From contig JADKFY010000001.1 of NCBI GenBank assembly GCA_016717305.1, positions 1 through 64,000 on the forward strand: a stretch of DNA of 64,000 nt, given 5' to 3'. The notes beneath the pieces are model-generated. The model was given only the letters and a program-made list of their open reading frames with translations, did not search any database and had not been told where the DNA came from. Source of the stretch: Flavobacteriales bacterium (GTDB taxonomy: Bacteria; Bacteroidota; Bacteroidia; Flavobacteriales_F; PHOS-HE28). Made by a program: the position numbers and the translations under genes. Shown here one piece after another: positions 32,810 to 41,707 of this stretch (its first letter is position 1; the number at the start of each line of letters is the position of its first letter).

Positions 32810-34267
32810 TCAATACACGATCAATCGTGGTTCGCTCATCTCTTCCATCGCGTACTTCAACCCTTCACGTCCCAGCCCGCTGTCCTTCACGCCGCCATAT
32901 GGCATGCTGTCGATCCGGAAGCCCGGAATGCTGTTGATTATGATGCCCCCGACCTCCAATTCCTCATGTGCCAGTTTCATGTGCGCAATGCTGTTGGTGT
33001 AGACCCCGGCTTGTAATCCGTAATTGCTGTCGTTCACCTTCGCGATCGCTTCACGGAAGTCAGTCACCGCTTCGATCACCGCGACCGGACCGAAGACCTC
33101 GGCACAGTTCACTTTCATTTCGGGCTTCGTGTGACTTAGCAAGGTTGCGGCATAGATGTTCCGCTCGGCATCGATCGCCTTGCCACCGGCCAACACGTTG
33201 GCTCCACCTTTTACCGCTTCACCCACCCATGAACCGATGCGTTCGAAATGGCCTTTGTCGATGATCGGTCCAACGGAAACAGCGGGGTCATTCGGATCAC
33301 CCGACTTCAACTCGCCGAATTCTTTCGCAAGTAGATCTCGGAATTGATCGTGTACACTCTTGACGACATAGATCCGCTGGGTGCTTATGCAGGTTTGGCC
33401 GGCGTACAGGTTCGCGCCCATGGCAACGGCCTTTGCCGCATTAGCCAAGTCCGTGTCTTCATCAATGATCACGGAGGCATTTCCCCCCAATTCCAGGGCC
33501 ACCTTTTTCTTACCGCAGATAGCCTTCAAATGCCAGCCCACTTTATCGCTTCCGGTGAAACTGAGCATGGCGATGCGTTCGTCCTTCACCAACTTTTCAG
33601 CTACGGGAATTCCGCTCAACATAACGTGGAACGCACCTTTGGGCCAACCGATCTCTTCCAACATCGCTGCCAAAGCGAATGCGCTCAATGGCGCTTGGGG
33701 CGCAGGCTTCAGCACCACGGGGCAACCTACGGCCATAGCAGGTGCAACTTTGTGCAGCACCAAGTTCAGCGGAAAATTGAAGGGTGTGATCGCACCAATG
33801 ACCCCGATCGGAAAACGTTTTGTGAATGCGGTCTTACCAACACCGGCACCGTAGTCGATGGCAACTTGCTCGCCGGTGAACCGCAACGCTTCGGCAGCCG
33901 CAGTGCGCACTGTAACAATGCAGCGTGCGACCTCTCCTTTTGCGTATCCGATCGGCTTGCCACCTTCTTGCACGATCAGCTGCGCTAGAGCATCCGCACG
34001 CTCTTCGATCAAGTCCGCGAGTGTGTGCAACTTCGCACTACGCTCACCAGCGCTCAATTTCCGGAGCATGTCGCGACTTGCGTACGCGGCAGCGATGGCT
34101 TCTTCCATCTGCGCCTCCGTGGCATTTGGCATTCGCGCAAGTTCCGTTCCGTGGTACTTGTCGATCACCGTGTTGAAGGTGCCATCGCCTTCATTGGTCC
34201 ATAGGCCGTTGATGTAACTGGCTTGTTGAAAAAGAGCAGGGGATGGAGCGGTGATGGTGTTCGGCAT
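32810..34267 (-). CDS. Aldehyde dehydrogenase (lactaldehyde/betaine-aldehyde or NADP-GAPDH type)
   Basis: A 485-residue NAD(P)-dependent aldehyde dehydrogenase. Motifs: PFNFPLNLVLHKVAPAMAVG (about 154-173), cofactor loop FTGSDKVGWHL (about 228-238), Glu in ALELGGNASVIIDED (about 251), and the nucleophile Cys in GQTCISTQRIY (about 285). The exact substrate class is open. It is the last of seven minus-strand genes that include an aminotransferase and a decarboxylase, so oxidation of an aminoaldehyde to an amino acid is plausible, as PuuC does in E. coli. The ATG at 34267 is preferred because an exact TACCTTTG box lies at 34288-34295; that box also suggests a separate transcript for this gene. 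Confidence 0.93.
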   Translation of the reverse strand: MPNTITAPSPALFQQASYINGLWTNEGDGTFNTVIDKYHGTELARMPNATEAQMEEAIAAAYASRDMLRKLSAGERSAKLHTLADLIEERADALAQLIVQEGGKPIGYAKGEVARCIVTVRTAAAEALRFTGEQVAIDYGAGVGKTAFTKRFPIGVIGAITPFNFPLNLVLHKVAPAMAVGCPVVLKPAPQAPLSAFALAAMLEEIGWPKGAFHVMLSGIPVAEKLVKDERIAMLSFTGSDKVGWHLKAICGKKKVALELGGNASVIIDEDTDLANAAKAVAMGANLYAGQTCISTQRIYVVKSVHDQFRDLLAKEFGELKSGDPNDPAVSVGPIIDKGHFERIGSWVGEAVKGGANVLAGGKAIDAERNIYAATLLSHTKPEMKVNCAEVFGPVAVIEAVTDFREAIAKVNDSNYGLQAGVYTNSIAHMKLAHEELEVGGIIINSIPGFRIDSMPYGGVKDSGLGREGLKYAMEEMSEPRLIVY

Positions 34268-34287
34268 GTTCAAAGAAGGATGGAATG

Positions 34288-34295
34288 CAAAGGTA
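34288..34295 (-). promoter_or_regulatory. -7 element of the aldehyde dehydrogenase gene
   Basis: TACCTTTG on the minus strand is an exact TANNTTTG match, 20 bp before the ATG at 34267. It suggests this gene can be transcribed alone as well as with the upstream genes. Confidence 0.5.
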
Positions 34296-34323
34296 GCGGC
34301 GTTCGCTGAGCAGCACTGGAGCG

Positions 34324-35316
34324 TCACTTCGCGAGATACCGGCCCACGGGTCTCAGCAGCACGACTTCCACTTCCTGTTCCTCGAACTTCTTGAAGCTTG
34401 CCTCCACTTGTTTGTCAGGCCAGATCACCTTCACACTGCCTTTGGCAACATCATAGGCGGCCGTGTACAGCGTCCCGAAGCCGCGCATGAACTGTTGGCT
34501 GTACAACGGCGGCTTTAGGAATTGTTTGAGCAATGCAGCGCGTGTGAGTTTCGGATCCGCCAAGCATTGTTCCAAAAGATGTTTGCGCTCAATGGTGTGT
34601 GTGAAGGCGGCATATTCGTCCCACTCCACTTGGTGTTGGTGATTGGTGGCGGCAGCTTGATAGACCACGCGTGGTGGGCGGTCCGGGTTCATGTACACGG
34701 TGGCGTAGTTGCCGCTCTTGTCGATACAGGTCACGTTGTAACCCATGTGAACTGGCAATCGTCCGAGTTTGACGCACGCCTCATCCACGTTGCTGCATGT
34801 TTCCAATACATAACGGATCACCAATGGAATGCCGAAACCGACACCGCTCGTCTTGCGACCACCGAAAGCAAGGGATACCGCAAGGCCGTCCGCATTCATG
34901 CCATCGAGCAGACCCCACGCACTGTCCTGGACGCCGATCACCGGTTTGCAGTATTCGGTGAAACGCAAGCGACCATCGAAGTACCGCGGATCGAAATCGT
35001 AGTTGCGAACCAATGTGGGGTTTCCGCGCGTCCAGGCTACTTGGGAGCAGCCCGCTAAGTAAGGAGGAGGGCACCACATACTAAGGAAGCGACTTGCCAC
35101 ATCATCGTCCTCCGCGATCCGGCACAAGCTGTTATAGGTGGGGATCAACTCCGGCATGTGCAACTCGAGCACAGAACGACATGTGATGAGATCAGGCCGC
35201 GCCTTTTCGCCTTCGCTCAGGTACCAGATCCGGAACAGGGGCCATGCATGATCGAAGAAACGCTTGAAACGTTCGCCAGGCCATGATTCGTGAACGAGTT
35301 TGAGATGGATGTACAT
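34324..35316 (-). CDS. C45-family Ntn-hydrolase (acyl-CoA:6-APA acyltransferase-like)
   Basis: A 330-residue member of peptidase family C45, whose members hydrolyse or transfer acyl groups on amides after self-processing at an internal Cys. The expected Gly-Cys is YLAGCSQVAW, with Cys90 as the likely nucleophile, followed by GNPTLVRNYDFDP, a family marker. No signal peptide is visible, so it probably acts in the cytoplasm. As the next gene after an ATP-grasp ligase it may cleave the amide that the ligase makes, but the reverse role of acyltransferase is equally possible. The ATG at 35316 leaves 100 bp to the ATP-grasp stop. Confidence 0.85.
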   Translation of the reverse strand: MYIHLKLVHESWPGERFKRFFDHAWPLFRIWYLSEGEKARPDLITCRSVLELHMPELIPTYNSLCRIAEDDDVASRFLSMWCPPPYLAGCSQVAWTRGNPTLVRNYDFDPRYFDGRLRFTEYCKPVIGVQDSAWGLLDGMNADGLAVSLAFGGRKTSGVGFGIPLVIRYVLETCSNVDEACVKLGRLPVHMGYNVTCIDKSGNYATVYMNPDRPPRVVYQAAATNHQHQVEWDEYAAFTHTIERKHLLEQCLADPKLTRAALLKQFLKPPLYSQQFMRGFGTLYTAAYDVAKGSVKVIWPDKQVEASFKKFEEQEVEVVLLRPVGRYLAK

Positions 35317-35325
35317 AAGTGGTCT

Positions 35326-35356
35326 TGGGTGCGGAGAATTTGGTATGGGTGCGGAG
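35326..35356. repeat. Two 11-bp direct repeats upstream of the C45 gene
   Basis: TGGGTGCGGAG occurs at 35326-35336 and 35346-35356, exactly 20 bp apart, in the 100-bp gap between the ATP-grasp and C45 genes. They might be regulatory or simply a local duplication. Confidence 0.5.
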
Positions 35357-35416
35357 CAATGGGTACAAAGTACATGGGATCGGTCCTGTGCGCTACGCCC
35401 AGTGCTCCAGTACCCC

Positions 35417-37108
35417 TCACATCATCTTAAACCCACCGATCTCCAGCAAGTGTTGATCACCATTGGCACTGCGTGTGCCGGGTACCACGCTCTTGTATTC
35501 GTTCTTGATCGCATTCAGCCATTTCTTGGAACGCTCGAGCAATTCGAAATCATCCGTCATCATGCGGCCGCGCATTACGAGGATCCCGATGTCGGCGCCT
35601 TCGTATAGCCAATCACCAACGCGCGTAATGCGTAGAAAGAAAGCCTCGTTCTCGTTCTCCACATAACGGCGGTGCGTGTCCATGCGCCAGAAGTAAATGC
35701 TGCCATCCGGACGCATGCGCCAGATCCCACTGCGCGGTGCTTCGGTCACACGACGGATGTCGTCATGCGTGTGCTTGATCACCATTTGGCCCCAGCTGTC
35801 GATGTTCTCTTCCTTCGCCCAACGACGGTTCAGCGCGTTCACATTGAGCTCGTATGGCGTGTTCATCCACTCCATGATATGGAAAAGGTGCAAAGGCGCA
35901 TCGCTCATGGCGAAGACGGCGTGATTGGTAATGCTGCTCGCACCCGTAACGCGCGGATTCAACTCGCCCAAGTAGATGGCACCATTGTCCTGATCGATCA
36001 AGAAGTCCAGCTCGAAATAGCCCTTGTAGCCCTCCTTTCGCAATTGATCGCCGAAGAGCTGTGCATATTTCCGCGCTTTCCTGCGGATGGATGGCGTGAA
36101 CGTATCGGCGTAGATCTCATTCCCGCACCAACCGCCTTTGTATGGGGTCAATTCCTTGAAGCCAACAAGCTCGGTCATTAGCGGGGCTACAACAGTTCCG
36201 TGGCGTGTAACACAGGCTTCCATCGCCGCACCGCGACAGTTGATCCGCTTCATCACTTTGCATTCCTTCTCCGCCTCGATCTCTTTCGCGTACTTCTTGT
36301 AGTCCTCTTCGCTCTTGATGAAGAACGTAGTATGGCCGCTATCGCCAAAGGGTGTTTGCACAACGAGATCGGTGCCCAATTTTCCGGACACCTTGTTCAA
36401 GTGGACGTAGTTCTTCACCGGACTTAGCACGTACGGAACACAGGGTACACCGGCCTTCTCCGCGACCCGGTTCGTGTTCACTTTGTTGTCCATGAAGGTG
36501 CGCATATTGGCACTCGGGAACATTACTTCCAGGCCGATCTTCTTCGCAAGCTTCTCGGTCTTCTCATCGAACATTAGGAAGAGCACTTTCCCTGCCTTGC
36601 CCTTCGCCTTGCGGTTCTCGATGTAATCGCGCACCTCGCTGTGCGTGAGCAGGTAGTTGTTGATGTCTTCGATGCTTTGGAATTCCTCATGCGGCTCTTC
36701 GTTCTTAGGGCTCATCAGGTTCGGGTGCAAGCCATCAAAGCAATCGATGTAGGTGATGAACTTGAATCCTTTGATCCACTCATCCGCACCGAGCAAGTTG
36801 AAATTGGTGGCACTGATAAAGTAGATCGGTGTCTCGTTCCGATAGAAGAACCTTCGGATGTCGCTCACCCCTTTTATCGTAGCAGGTCGTTTCCGTTTCG
36901 CAGGAGCTTTCGTCTTTACCATGACCCTGCTTATTGCAACGGATCGTGAAGGCGCTGAAGCGCTGACAGTACGCTTTTTTGGAGCAGCCTTCTTAGCTGG
37001 TGTGGGTGTTTTTGGCTTCAAACCGGGAGCAGCACGTTCGGCGGTCTTCTTCTTTGGGCTGGCAACTTTCGCTTTGCTTGCCGTGGTCTTTTTCAACTTC
37101 TTGCTCAT
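35417..37108 (-). CDS. ATP-grasp ligase with Lys/Ala/Pro-rich N-terminal tail
   Basis: A 563-residue enzyme. Residues 1 to about 77 are a low-complexity basic tail (KKTTASKAKVASPKKK and similar). The rest is an ATP-grasp module: KKIGLEVMFPSANMRTFMDNK (about 190-210), then VVQTPFGDSGHTTFFI, ECKVMKRINCRGAAMEA, and the metal-binding ELNPRVTGASS near 380-390. Such enzymes join a carboxylate to an amine through acyl phosphate with ATP. Automatic names for this family often say biotin carboxylase, but no biotin partner is present. Its start overlaps the decarboxylase stop by 4 bp, so the two are made together. The amine substrate may be the decarboxylase product. Confidence 0.88.
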   Translation of the reverse strand: MSKKLKKTTASKAKVASPKKKTAERAAPGLKPKTPTPAKKAAPKKRTVSASAPSRSVAISRVMVKTKAPAKRKRPATIKGVSDIRRFFYRNETPIYFISATNFNLLGADEWIKGFKFITYIDCFDGLHPNLMSPKNEEPHEEFQSIEDINNYLLTHSEVRDYIENRKAKGKAGKVLFLMFDEKTEKLAKKIGLEVMFPSANMRTFMDNKVNTNRVAEKAGVPCVPYVLSPVKNYVHLNKVSGKLGTDLVVQTPFGDSGHTTFFIKSEEDYKKYAKEIEAEKECKVMKRINCRGAAMEACVTRHGTVVAPLMTELVGFKELTPYKGGWCGNEIYADTFTPSIRRKARKYAQLFGDQLRKEGYKGYFELDFLIDQDNGAIYLGELNPRVTGASSITNHAVFAMSDAPLHLFHIMEWMNTPYELNVNALNRRWAKEENIDSWGQMVIKHTHDDIRRVTEAPRSGIWRMRPDGSIYFWRMDTHRRYVENENEAFFLRITRVGDWLYEGADIGILVMRGRMMTDDFELLERSKKWLNAIKNEYKSVVPGTRSANGDQHLLEIGGFKMM

Positions 37109-39855
37109 GCTTTCTTCGTCTTCTTGGTGATCGATGTTCTACCATTTCCAACAGATGCTGGTGTTCGCATCCCGCCCATCGCGGTTCCTGTCTTTTGTCG
37201 ACCCAGTGCGGCATCCGTGAACACGCGTAAACCCAGGTCGGGCCGGTATCCGTGTATCTCCTTCACATCTATGGCCAACAGGAAATCGATGATCTCACGG
37301 TTGATCACTTGGCCCGGCACTAGGACGGGGAAGCCGGGCGGGTAGGGGATCACAAAGGAGGCGCTTACCAGCTCGCGCCCGATCAACAACATGTCCAAAC
37401 AGGTGTGCAGTTTGAAGTACACGCAACGTTCCTCTTGATAGCTAAGGAAGTAGGCTGCGCGTAGATCACCGCCCGGAACCCCGGGGACTGCCAGGAACGA
37501 ACTGTGGAACCTGCTGAAATCAGGTAACGGCGGAACGGTCTCGACCAGGGATCGGATCTTGCTCACGTGTACTTTCTTCTCCGCGTGCTCCATGCCCGAA
37601 TTGCGGATCTCCAGGTCGTCGGCGATCTCCAACAACACTTTGGTCAAGTACGCGACAGATCCTCGCGTAGTGCCGATGTTGGTCATGAACAGCACACTGT
37701 TGCGCGAGGTCTTGTTCACTTGGATGGAATACTTGTCCATCAGGTACGTGTTCTTGAACGTATCCCCATCGATCCCCGTGCGACCGGTGAACAGATTGAT
37801 CTTGGTGGGGTCCAACGCGAACTCATCCTCAGCCCAAGCTTTCTCGATCTCCTGCCAGCCCTTCTCTTTGGAATAGTATCCCTCGATCCCACTTTCGCGG
37901 TGTTCCTTCGGGATCAGTTCGCCAATGGTGATGATGTCGAACCACTTGCGCAATTTGTCGTTCTCGCGGATCGTGCGGCGCAGCATCATGCCCAACTCGA
38001 TCGCTTTCTCCACAAGCTCGTATCCTTCGAACTGTACTTGCCTGCGTCCGATATCCATGCTGCCCAGGATCTGATAGTTCGCGCTGGTACTGGTATGCGT
38101 CATGTACGCCTCATGGAACGCCGCTTCGCTCTTGCGTTTGAAATCCTCGTCCCAAATATGGATCATGCTGCCTTGGCGCATGCTGCTCAAGGTCTTGTGC
38201 GTGCTCTGCGTTGCATACACCCTGATGCGCACTTTCGCTGGATCGGGCATGCGCGGCTCTTCGCCTTTCTTCAGGGAAGAGATGTGTTTTTCGTATTCCT
38301 CCTTATACGCTTTGGCCTTGTATTTCCGGTGCAATTTGGCTGCTACGTACATCGCGGTGCGTTGCCGCATCACCGAACTGAACCGTGCGAATGCGAACCA
38401 TGCTTCGTCCCATAAGAAGATCATGTCGGGTTTCAAAGCGAGCACCTGCTCCATCACCCGTTCAACATTGTAAACAACGCCATCGAACGTGCTGTTGGTG
38501 AGCAGTACCATCTTCGCCCGATCCAACCTGCCTCCACTCCGGAGCGTGACCAATTTCTCGCGGATATGCGCAAGCGGAACAGCGCCGTACATGCTGTATT
38601 TCGGCAGCGGGTAGCTGTGGAGATATACGGGATAAGCCCCACTTAACACCATGCCGTAGTGGTGACTTTTGTGGCAGTCACGGTCGATCAACACAACATC
38701 ACCAGGTTCCACCAGTGCTTGTACCACGATCTTGTTGCTGCTACTTGTACCGTTGGTGGCGAAGAAGGTTTGTTGCGAGCCGAATGCTTGGCTCGCCAAC
38801 TCCTGTGCCTTCTTCAGTGGTCCTGTAGGTTGTAACAACGAGTCCAATCCGCCGGTCGTGGCACTGGTCTCGGCCAAGAACAAATTGCGTCCGTAGAACT
38901 CCCCGAAATCCTTGATCCAACGGCTCTTGAAAACGCTGTTACCGCGGGAAATGGGCATGGCGTGGAAGACACCCATCGGTTTCTTACTGTACTCCTTCAA
39001 CGCGGTGAAGAAGGGCGTTTCGTAACGCTCGCGGATCCCGCGTAAGATGGTCAAGTGCATCTCTTGCAGGTCTTCGGTGCGGTAGAAGATCCGGCGGAAG
39101 TTCTTCAACGTGCTTTCCTGCAAGCCGGTGATGGGTGTGTCGGTCACGTAGTAACGATCCACTTCCGGGCGGAACTCCCGCATGATCTCGCCCAGCTTAG
39201 GGCCCAGGTCACTTTTATTGACGGAACTCAAGTCCAATCCGTCGAAGGCACGTAAGTACGGCCGGAGCAATCCTTTTGCATTGGGGCTCGGAAATGGTAG
39301 GCCGTAACGCACTACACAGGCTTGTATGTTGTGGTTGAATTGAAGCGCGATCAATGCATCCTGCACGGTGCGCACCACTACAACATCATAGGTTACCGGG
39401 TCACTTTTGTCTCGACAATTCCGAAGTCTGTGCTTCAATGCGGCTTCTTCCCTTTCGTCGATCTCGTCCACGAACAATACTTCGAAGTAGTTCTGTTTAG
39501 AGCGTTCGGGGTCTTCGTTCTCTTCTGGCCCTTTCAATAGACCTTCCGTAGATACCGGATCATTGCGGAACGAGCCGCTCACCAGGTTACGTAACACTTG
39601 CTCAACGGCTATAAGAAAGGTGTGCCATTGTTTGCTGTGTACCAATTCCTGCAACTGCCGTACGCGATCCATTCCCGGAAATGCCCAGTAAAGTTCGATC
39701 GTGAGCAATTCTGATAGCAGCTCTTTTGCTACCCCCGGATCCGCCTTGCCTTCATCCAACGCAATGGCTTGCAACTTCAGTTGATTCCAGGTGTACGACC
39801 GGAGGCGTGCAGCGTTGAAATGTTGACGTTCGGGAGCATCGGAGGGTTTGGTCAT
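37105..39855 (-). CDS. Long PLP-dependent Orn/Lys/Arg-type decarboxylase
   Basis: A 916-residue fold-type I PLP enzyme, longer than the usual 700-750 residues. Residues 1-110 are an unassigned helical region. About 120-245 resemble the CheY-like wing domain of these decarboxylases (FEVLFVDEIDEREEAAL, VRTVQDALIAL). The PLP domain has ATNGTSSSNKIVVQAL, DRDCHKSHHYGMVLSG, DEAWFAFARF, and the Schiff-base Lys in TQSTHKTLSSMRQGSMIHI near 555. The C-terminal domain ends with GYRPDLGLRVF. A basic tail, SITKKTKKA, closes it. The amino acid used cannot be told from motifs. The ATG at 39855 is preferred over one at 39921 since it follows a TATCTTTC box (about 39903-39910) and lacks the odd upstream residues. 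Confidence 0.9.
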   Translation of the reverse strand: MTKPSDAPERQHFNAARLRSYTWNQLKLQAIALDEGKADPGVAKELLSELLTIELYWAFPGMDRVRQLQELVHSKQWHTFLIAVEQVLRNLVSGSFRNDPVSTEGLLKGPEENEDPERSKQNYFEVLFVDEIDEREEAALKHRLRNCRDKSDPVTYDVVVVRTVQDALIALQFNHNIQACVVRYGLPFPSPNAKGLLRPYLRAFDGLDLSSVNKSDLGPKLGEIMREFRPEVDRYYVTDTPITGLQESTLKNFRRIFYRTEDLQEMHLTILRGIRERYETPFFTALKEYSKKPMGVFHAMPISRGNSVFKSRWIKDFGEFYGRNLFLAETSATTGGLDSLLQPTGPLKKAQELASQAFGSQQTFFATNGTSSSNKIVVQALVEPGDVVLIDRDCHKSHHYGMVLSGAYPVYLHSYPLPKYSMYGAVPLAHIREKLVTLRSGGRLDRAKMVLLTNSTFDGVVYNVERVMEQVLALKPDMIFLWDEAWFAFARFSSVMRQRTAMYVAAKLHRKYKAKAYKEEYEKHISSLKKGEEPRMPDPAKVRIRVYATQSTHKTLSSMRQGSMIHIWDEDFKRKSEAAFHEAYMTHTSTSANYQILGSMDIGRRQVQFEGYELVEKAIELGMMLRRTIRENDKLRKWFDIITIGELIPKEHRESGIEGYYSKEKGWQEIEKAWAEDEFALDPTKINLFTGRTGIDGDTFKNTYLMDKYSIQVNKTSRNSVLFMTNIGTTRGSVAYLTKVLLEIADDLEIRNSGMEHAEKKVHVSKIRSLVETVPPLPDFSRFHSSFLAVPGVPGGDLRAAYFLSYQEERCVYFKLHTCLDMLLIGRELVSASFVIPYPPGFPVLVPGQVINREIIDFLLAIDVKEIHGYRPDLGLRVFTDAALGRQKTGTAMGGMRTPASVGNGRTSITKKTKKA

Positions 39856-40137
39856 GGCGCGGCAAAAAGAGATCACTGGATGTGACGTTCGCCTCGTGTG
39901 AAAGATAGGAATTGGTAGCACGTTTGCAACGTCCGATAGGTGACGGCCGTTGGGCTCCGGTATTGCGGGTTGGGCTGTGTAGTCCGGCCAGTGCGGAAAG
40001 GATCAGGTCTGTAACGTGTTCAGTGACCAGTAGATGGGAGGCGATAGATGAAGTGAAGAAGATCGGAATGGACCGCAATGCCCCATTTCAACATAGCCGT
40101 GCAGTAGAGCACGAACGCTACGGAATTGAACCAACGT

Positions 40138-40665
40138 TCACTTCTTCTTGACAGGCACCGCCGTTTTCTTCGCTTTGGCCGGACCTGCTGGCTTGGCTGT
40201 CTTCGCAACCGCCTTTTTCGGCTGTGTCCGTGCCTTCGCCACTTTCTCGGACCCCTTCTTTTCGCCAGCACCCTCGTGCAATGCCAACCGGTTCCCCTCG
40301 CTGTCGATGAACAACGCGAATGAACCAGCGGTTTCGCTGATCATGGTCCGGGGCATGATCACACGTCCTCCTGCCAATTCCACACGACCAAGCACGCTGT
40401 CCATATCGTTGCCAGCGTTCAGGTAGATCAACACACCAGTGGCATTGGGTACACAACCGGGACCCGCCACCAATGCTCCACCAATACCCTTTTCCGCTGG
40501 GAAATAGGCCATAGCGTAATCAGCACCCACGTTCATTTCCATCTCCATGTTGTAGATGGAATTGTAGAAGGCTGAAGCCCGCTGGATGTTGTAGACCGGT
40601 ATCTCGAACCACGATACGAAGTCCTTCAGTTTTTGGTGGTTCTTGATCGATGCTGTGCTTCCCAT
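40138..40665 (-). CDS. VOC-superfamily protein with Lys/Ala-rich C-terminal tail
   Basis: A 175-residue protein of the glyoxalase/bleomycin-resistance/dioxygenase (VOC) fold. One half-module is visible, FVSWFEIPVYNIQRASAFYN, then GVLIYLNAGNDMDSVLGRVE and GSFALFIDSEGNRLALHEG. His and Glu metal ligands are not clearly complete, so enzymatic function is uncertain. The last about 45 residues are a basic tail made of K, A, P and few other residues (KKAVAKTAKPAGPAKAKKTA). Comparable tails occur in the ATP-grasp protein and in the TraR/DksA-like protein. A gap of 282 bp separates it from the decarboxylase start. Confidence 0.82.
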   Translation of the reverse strand: MGSTASIKNHQKLKDFVSWFEIPVYNIQRASAFYNSIYNMEMEMNVGADYAMAYFPAEKGIGGALVAGPGCVPNATGVLIYLNAGNDMDSVLGRVELAGGRVIMPRTMISETAGSFALFIDSEGNRLALHEGAGEKKGSEKVAKARTQPKKAVAKTAKPAGPAKAKKTAVPVKKK

Positions 40666-40729
40666 GGTATTGCGCCGTAGCGTGGTGTTGGTATGGTGTT
40701 CTTAATGTTCAGACTATTCGCGGTCTGTT

Positions 40730-41683
40730 CTACAAAGCATCCAATGGCGGTCTCAAGGAGGTGACCACCGGTGTTGTGTTCAGGTCCACGGCTTGGCGCG
40801 CTTCATCGCGCATTTGTAGTTCACCAAGCTCTTGGACCCTTCTTGGCTTGATCAAAGGACCGAGGCTTTCAAGGTACGAATGTTTTGCACCTTTTTGGTA
40901 GACCGTGAAATCGATCAGATGGTCACGGAAGCTCTTCAGCGGCTGTCCCAGGCGCAATACGCCCAGTTCACGGGACCGTCTGACCTTTTCGAGATTTATT
41001 TCAATGGGGAAATATTCCTCGTTGTTCTGTGCTTGATAGATCACTCGACCATCGGGACCGCAAACAATGCTCCGTCCACTTCCTCCGGTGTCCAATCCAT
41101 TCACATCAAAGAAATAGCATTGGTTGATCGCTGCCATGCTCCGTGCAATGCTCAACTCGATATCACGATCAATGGTCCCGGTCAGCGTGGGGTGAAGGAT
41201 CACTTCCGCACCCAGAACAGCCAAAGTTCTGATGGTCTCAGGGAACCACATGTCGTAACAAATGCTAACTCCAAAACGACCAACATCAGGGACATCGAAT
41301 GTGCAGAACTCATGGCCTGCTGTTACCCCTACCTCGTAGGGGTAGAATGGGAACATCTTGCGGTATCGTGTAACCACGCTGCCTTCTGGGTCGATGACCG
41401 TTGCCGTGTTGTAGATCTTTCCATCCTTCTTCTCAAAGATGCTTCCCGGTAAAAGCCAAACCCCATGTTTGGCGGCCATGGCGCACATTTCCTGTTCAAA
41501 GGTGCCGGGCACTTCCTGTGCGTTGTGCGTGAGCGGGCCATAAGCGCAGAGCTCGCTGAATACCACCATGTCCACCCATGGATAGATGTTCATCAGGATG
41601 TCCAGCTTGAGCTTCATGGCTTCCACATTGCTGTAGGAAGCATTCACGCGCATTTGGATACCGGCTATTGAAAATGGTTTCAT
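40730..41683 (-). CDS. Carbon-nitrogen hydrolase (nitrilase superfamily)
   Basis: A 317-residue amidase of the nitrilase superfamily. The Glu-Lys-Cys triad is complete: E44 in FSELCAYG, K109 in YRKMFPFYPYE and C142 in VSICYDMWFPET. The usual dimer-interface and C-terminal strand residues follow. Substrates in the superfamily include N-carbamoylputrescine, beta-ureidopropionate, omega-amides and nitriles; this one is not identified. Next to a decarboxylase and an ATP-grasp ligase it could cleave an N-carbamoyl or amide intermediate of a polyamine pathway. It lies 24 bp after the aminotransferase gene, so they share a transcript. Confidence 0.92.
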   Translation of the reverse strand: MKPFSIAGIQMRVNASYSNVEAMKLKLDILMNIYPWVDMVVFSELCAYGPLTHNAQEVPGTFEQEMCAMAAKHGVWLLPGSIFEKKDGKIYNTATVIDPEGSVVTRYRKMFPFYPYEVGVTAGHEFCTFDVPDVGRFGVSICYDMWFPETIRTLAVLGAEVILHPTLTGTIDRDIELSIARSMAAINQCYFFDVNGLDTGGSGRSIVCGPDGRVIYQAQNNEEYFPIEINLEKVRRSRELGVLRLGQPLKSFRDHLIDFTVYQKGAKHSYLESLGPLIKPRRVQELGELQMRDEARQAVDLNTTPVVTSLRPPLDAL

Positions 41684-41707
41684 TATGGTCTGAGTGATGG
41701 CACCGGA

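Noticed and set aside
35417..37108. Naming the ATP-grasp protein biotin carboxylase
   Set aside because: It lacks AccC motifs such as RRHQK and has no biotin carrier partner; AccC itself is at the window end.
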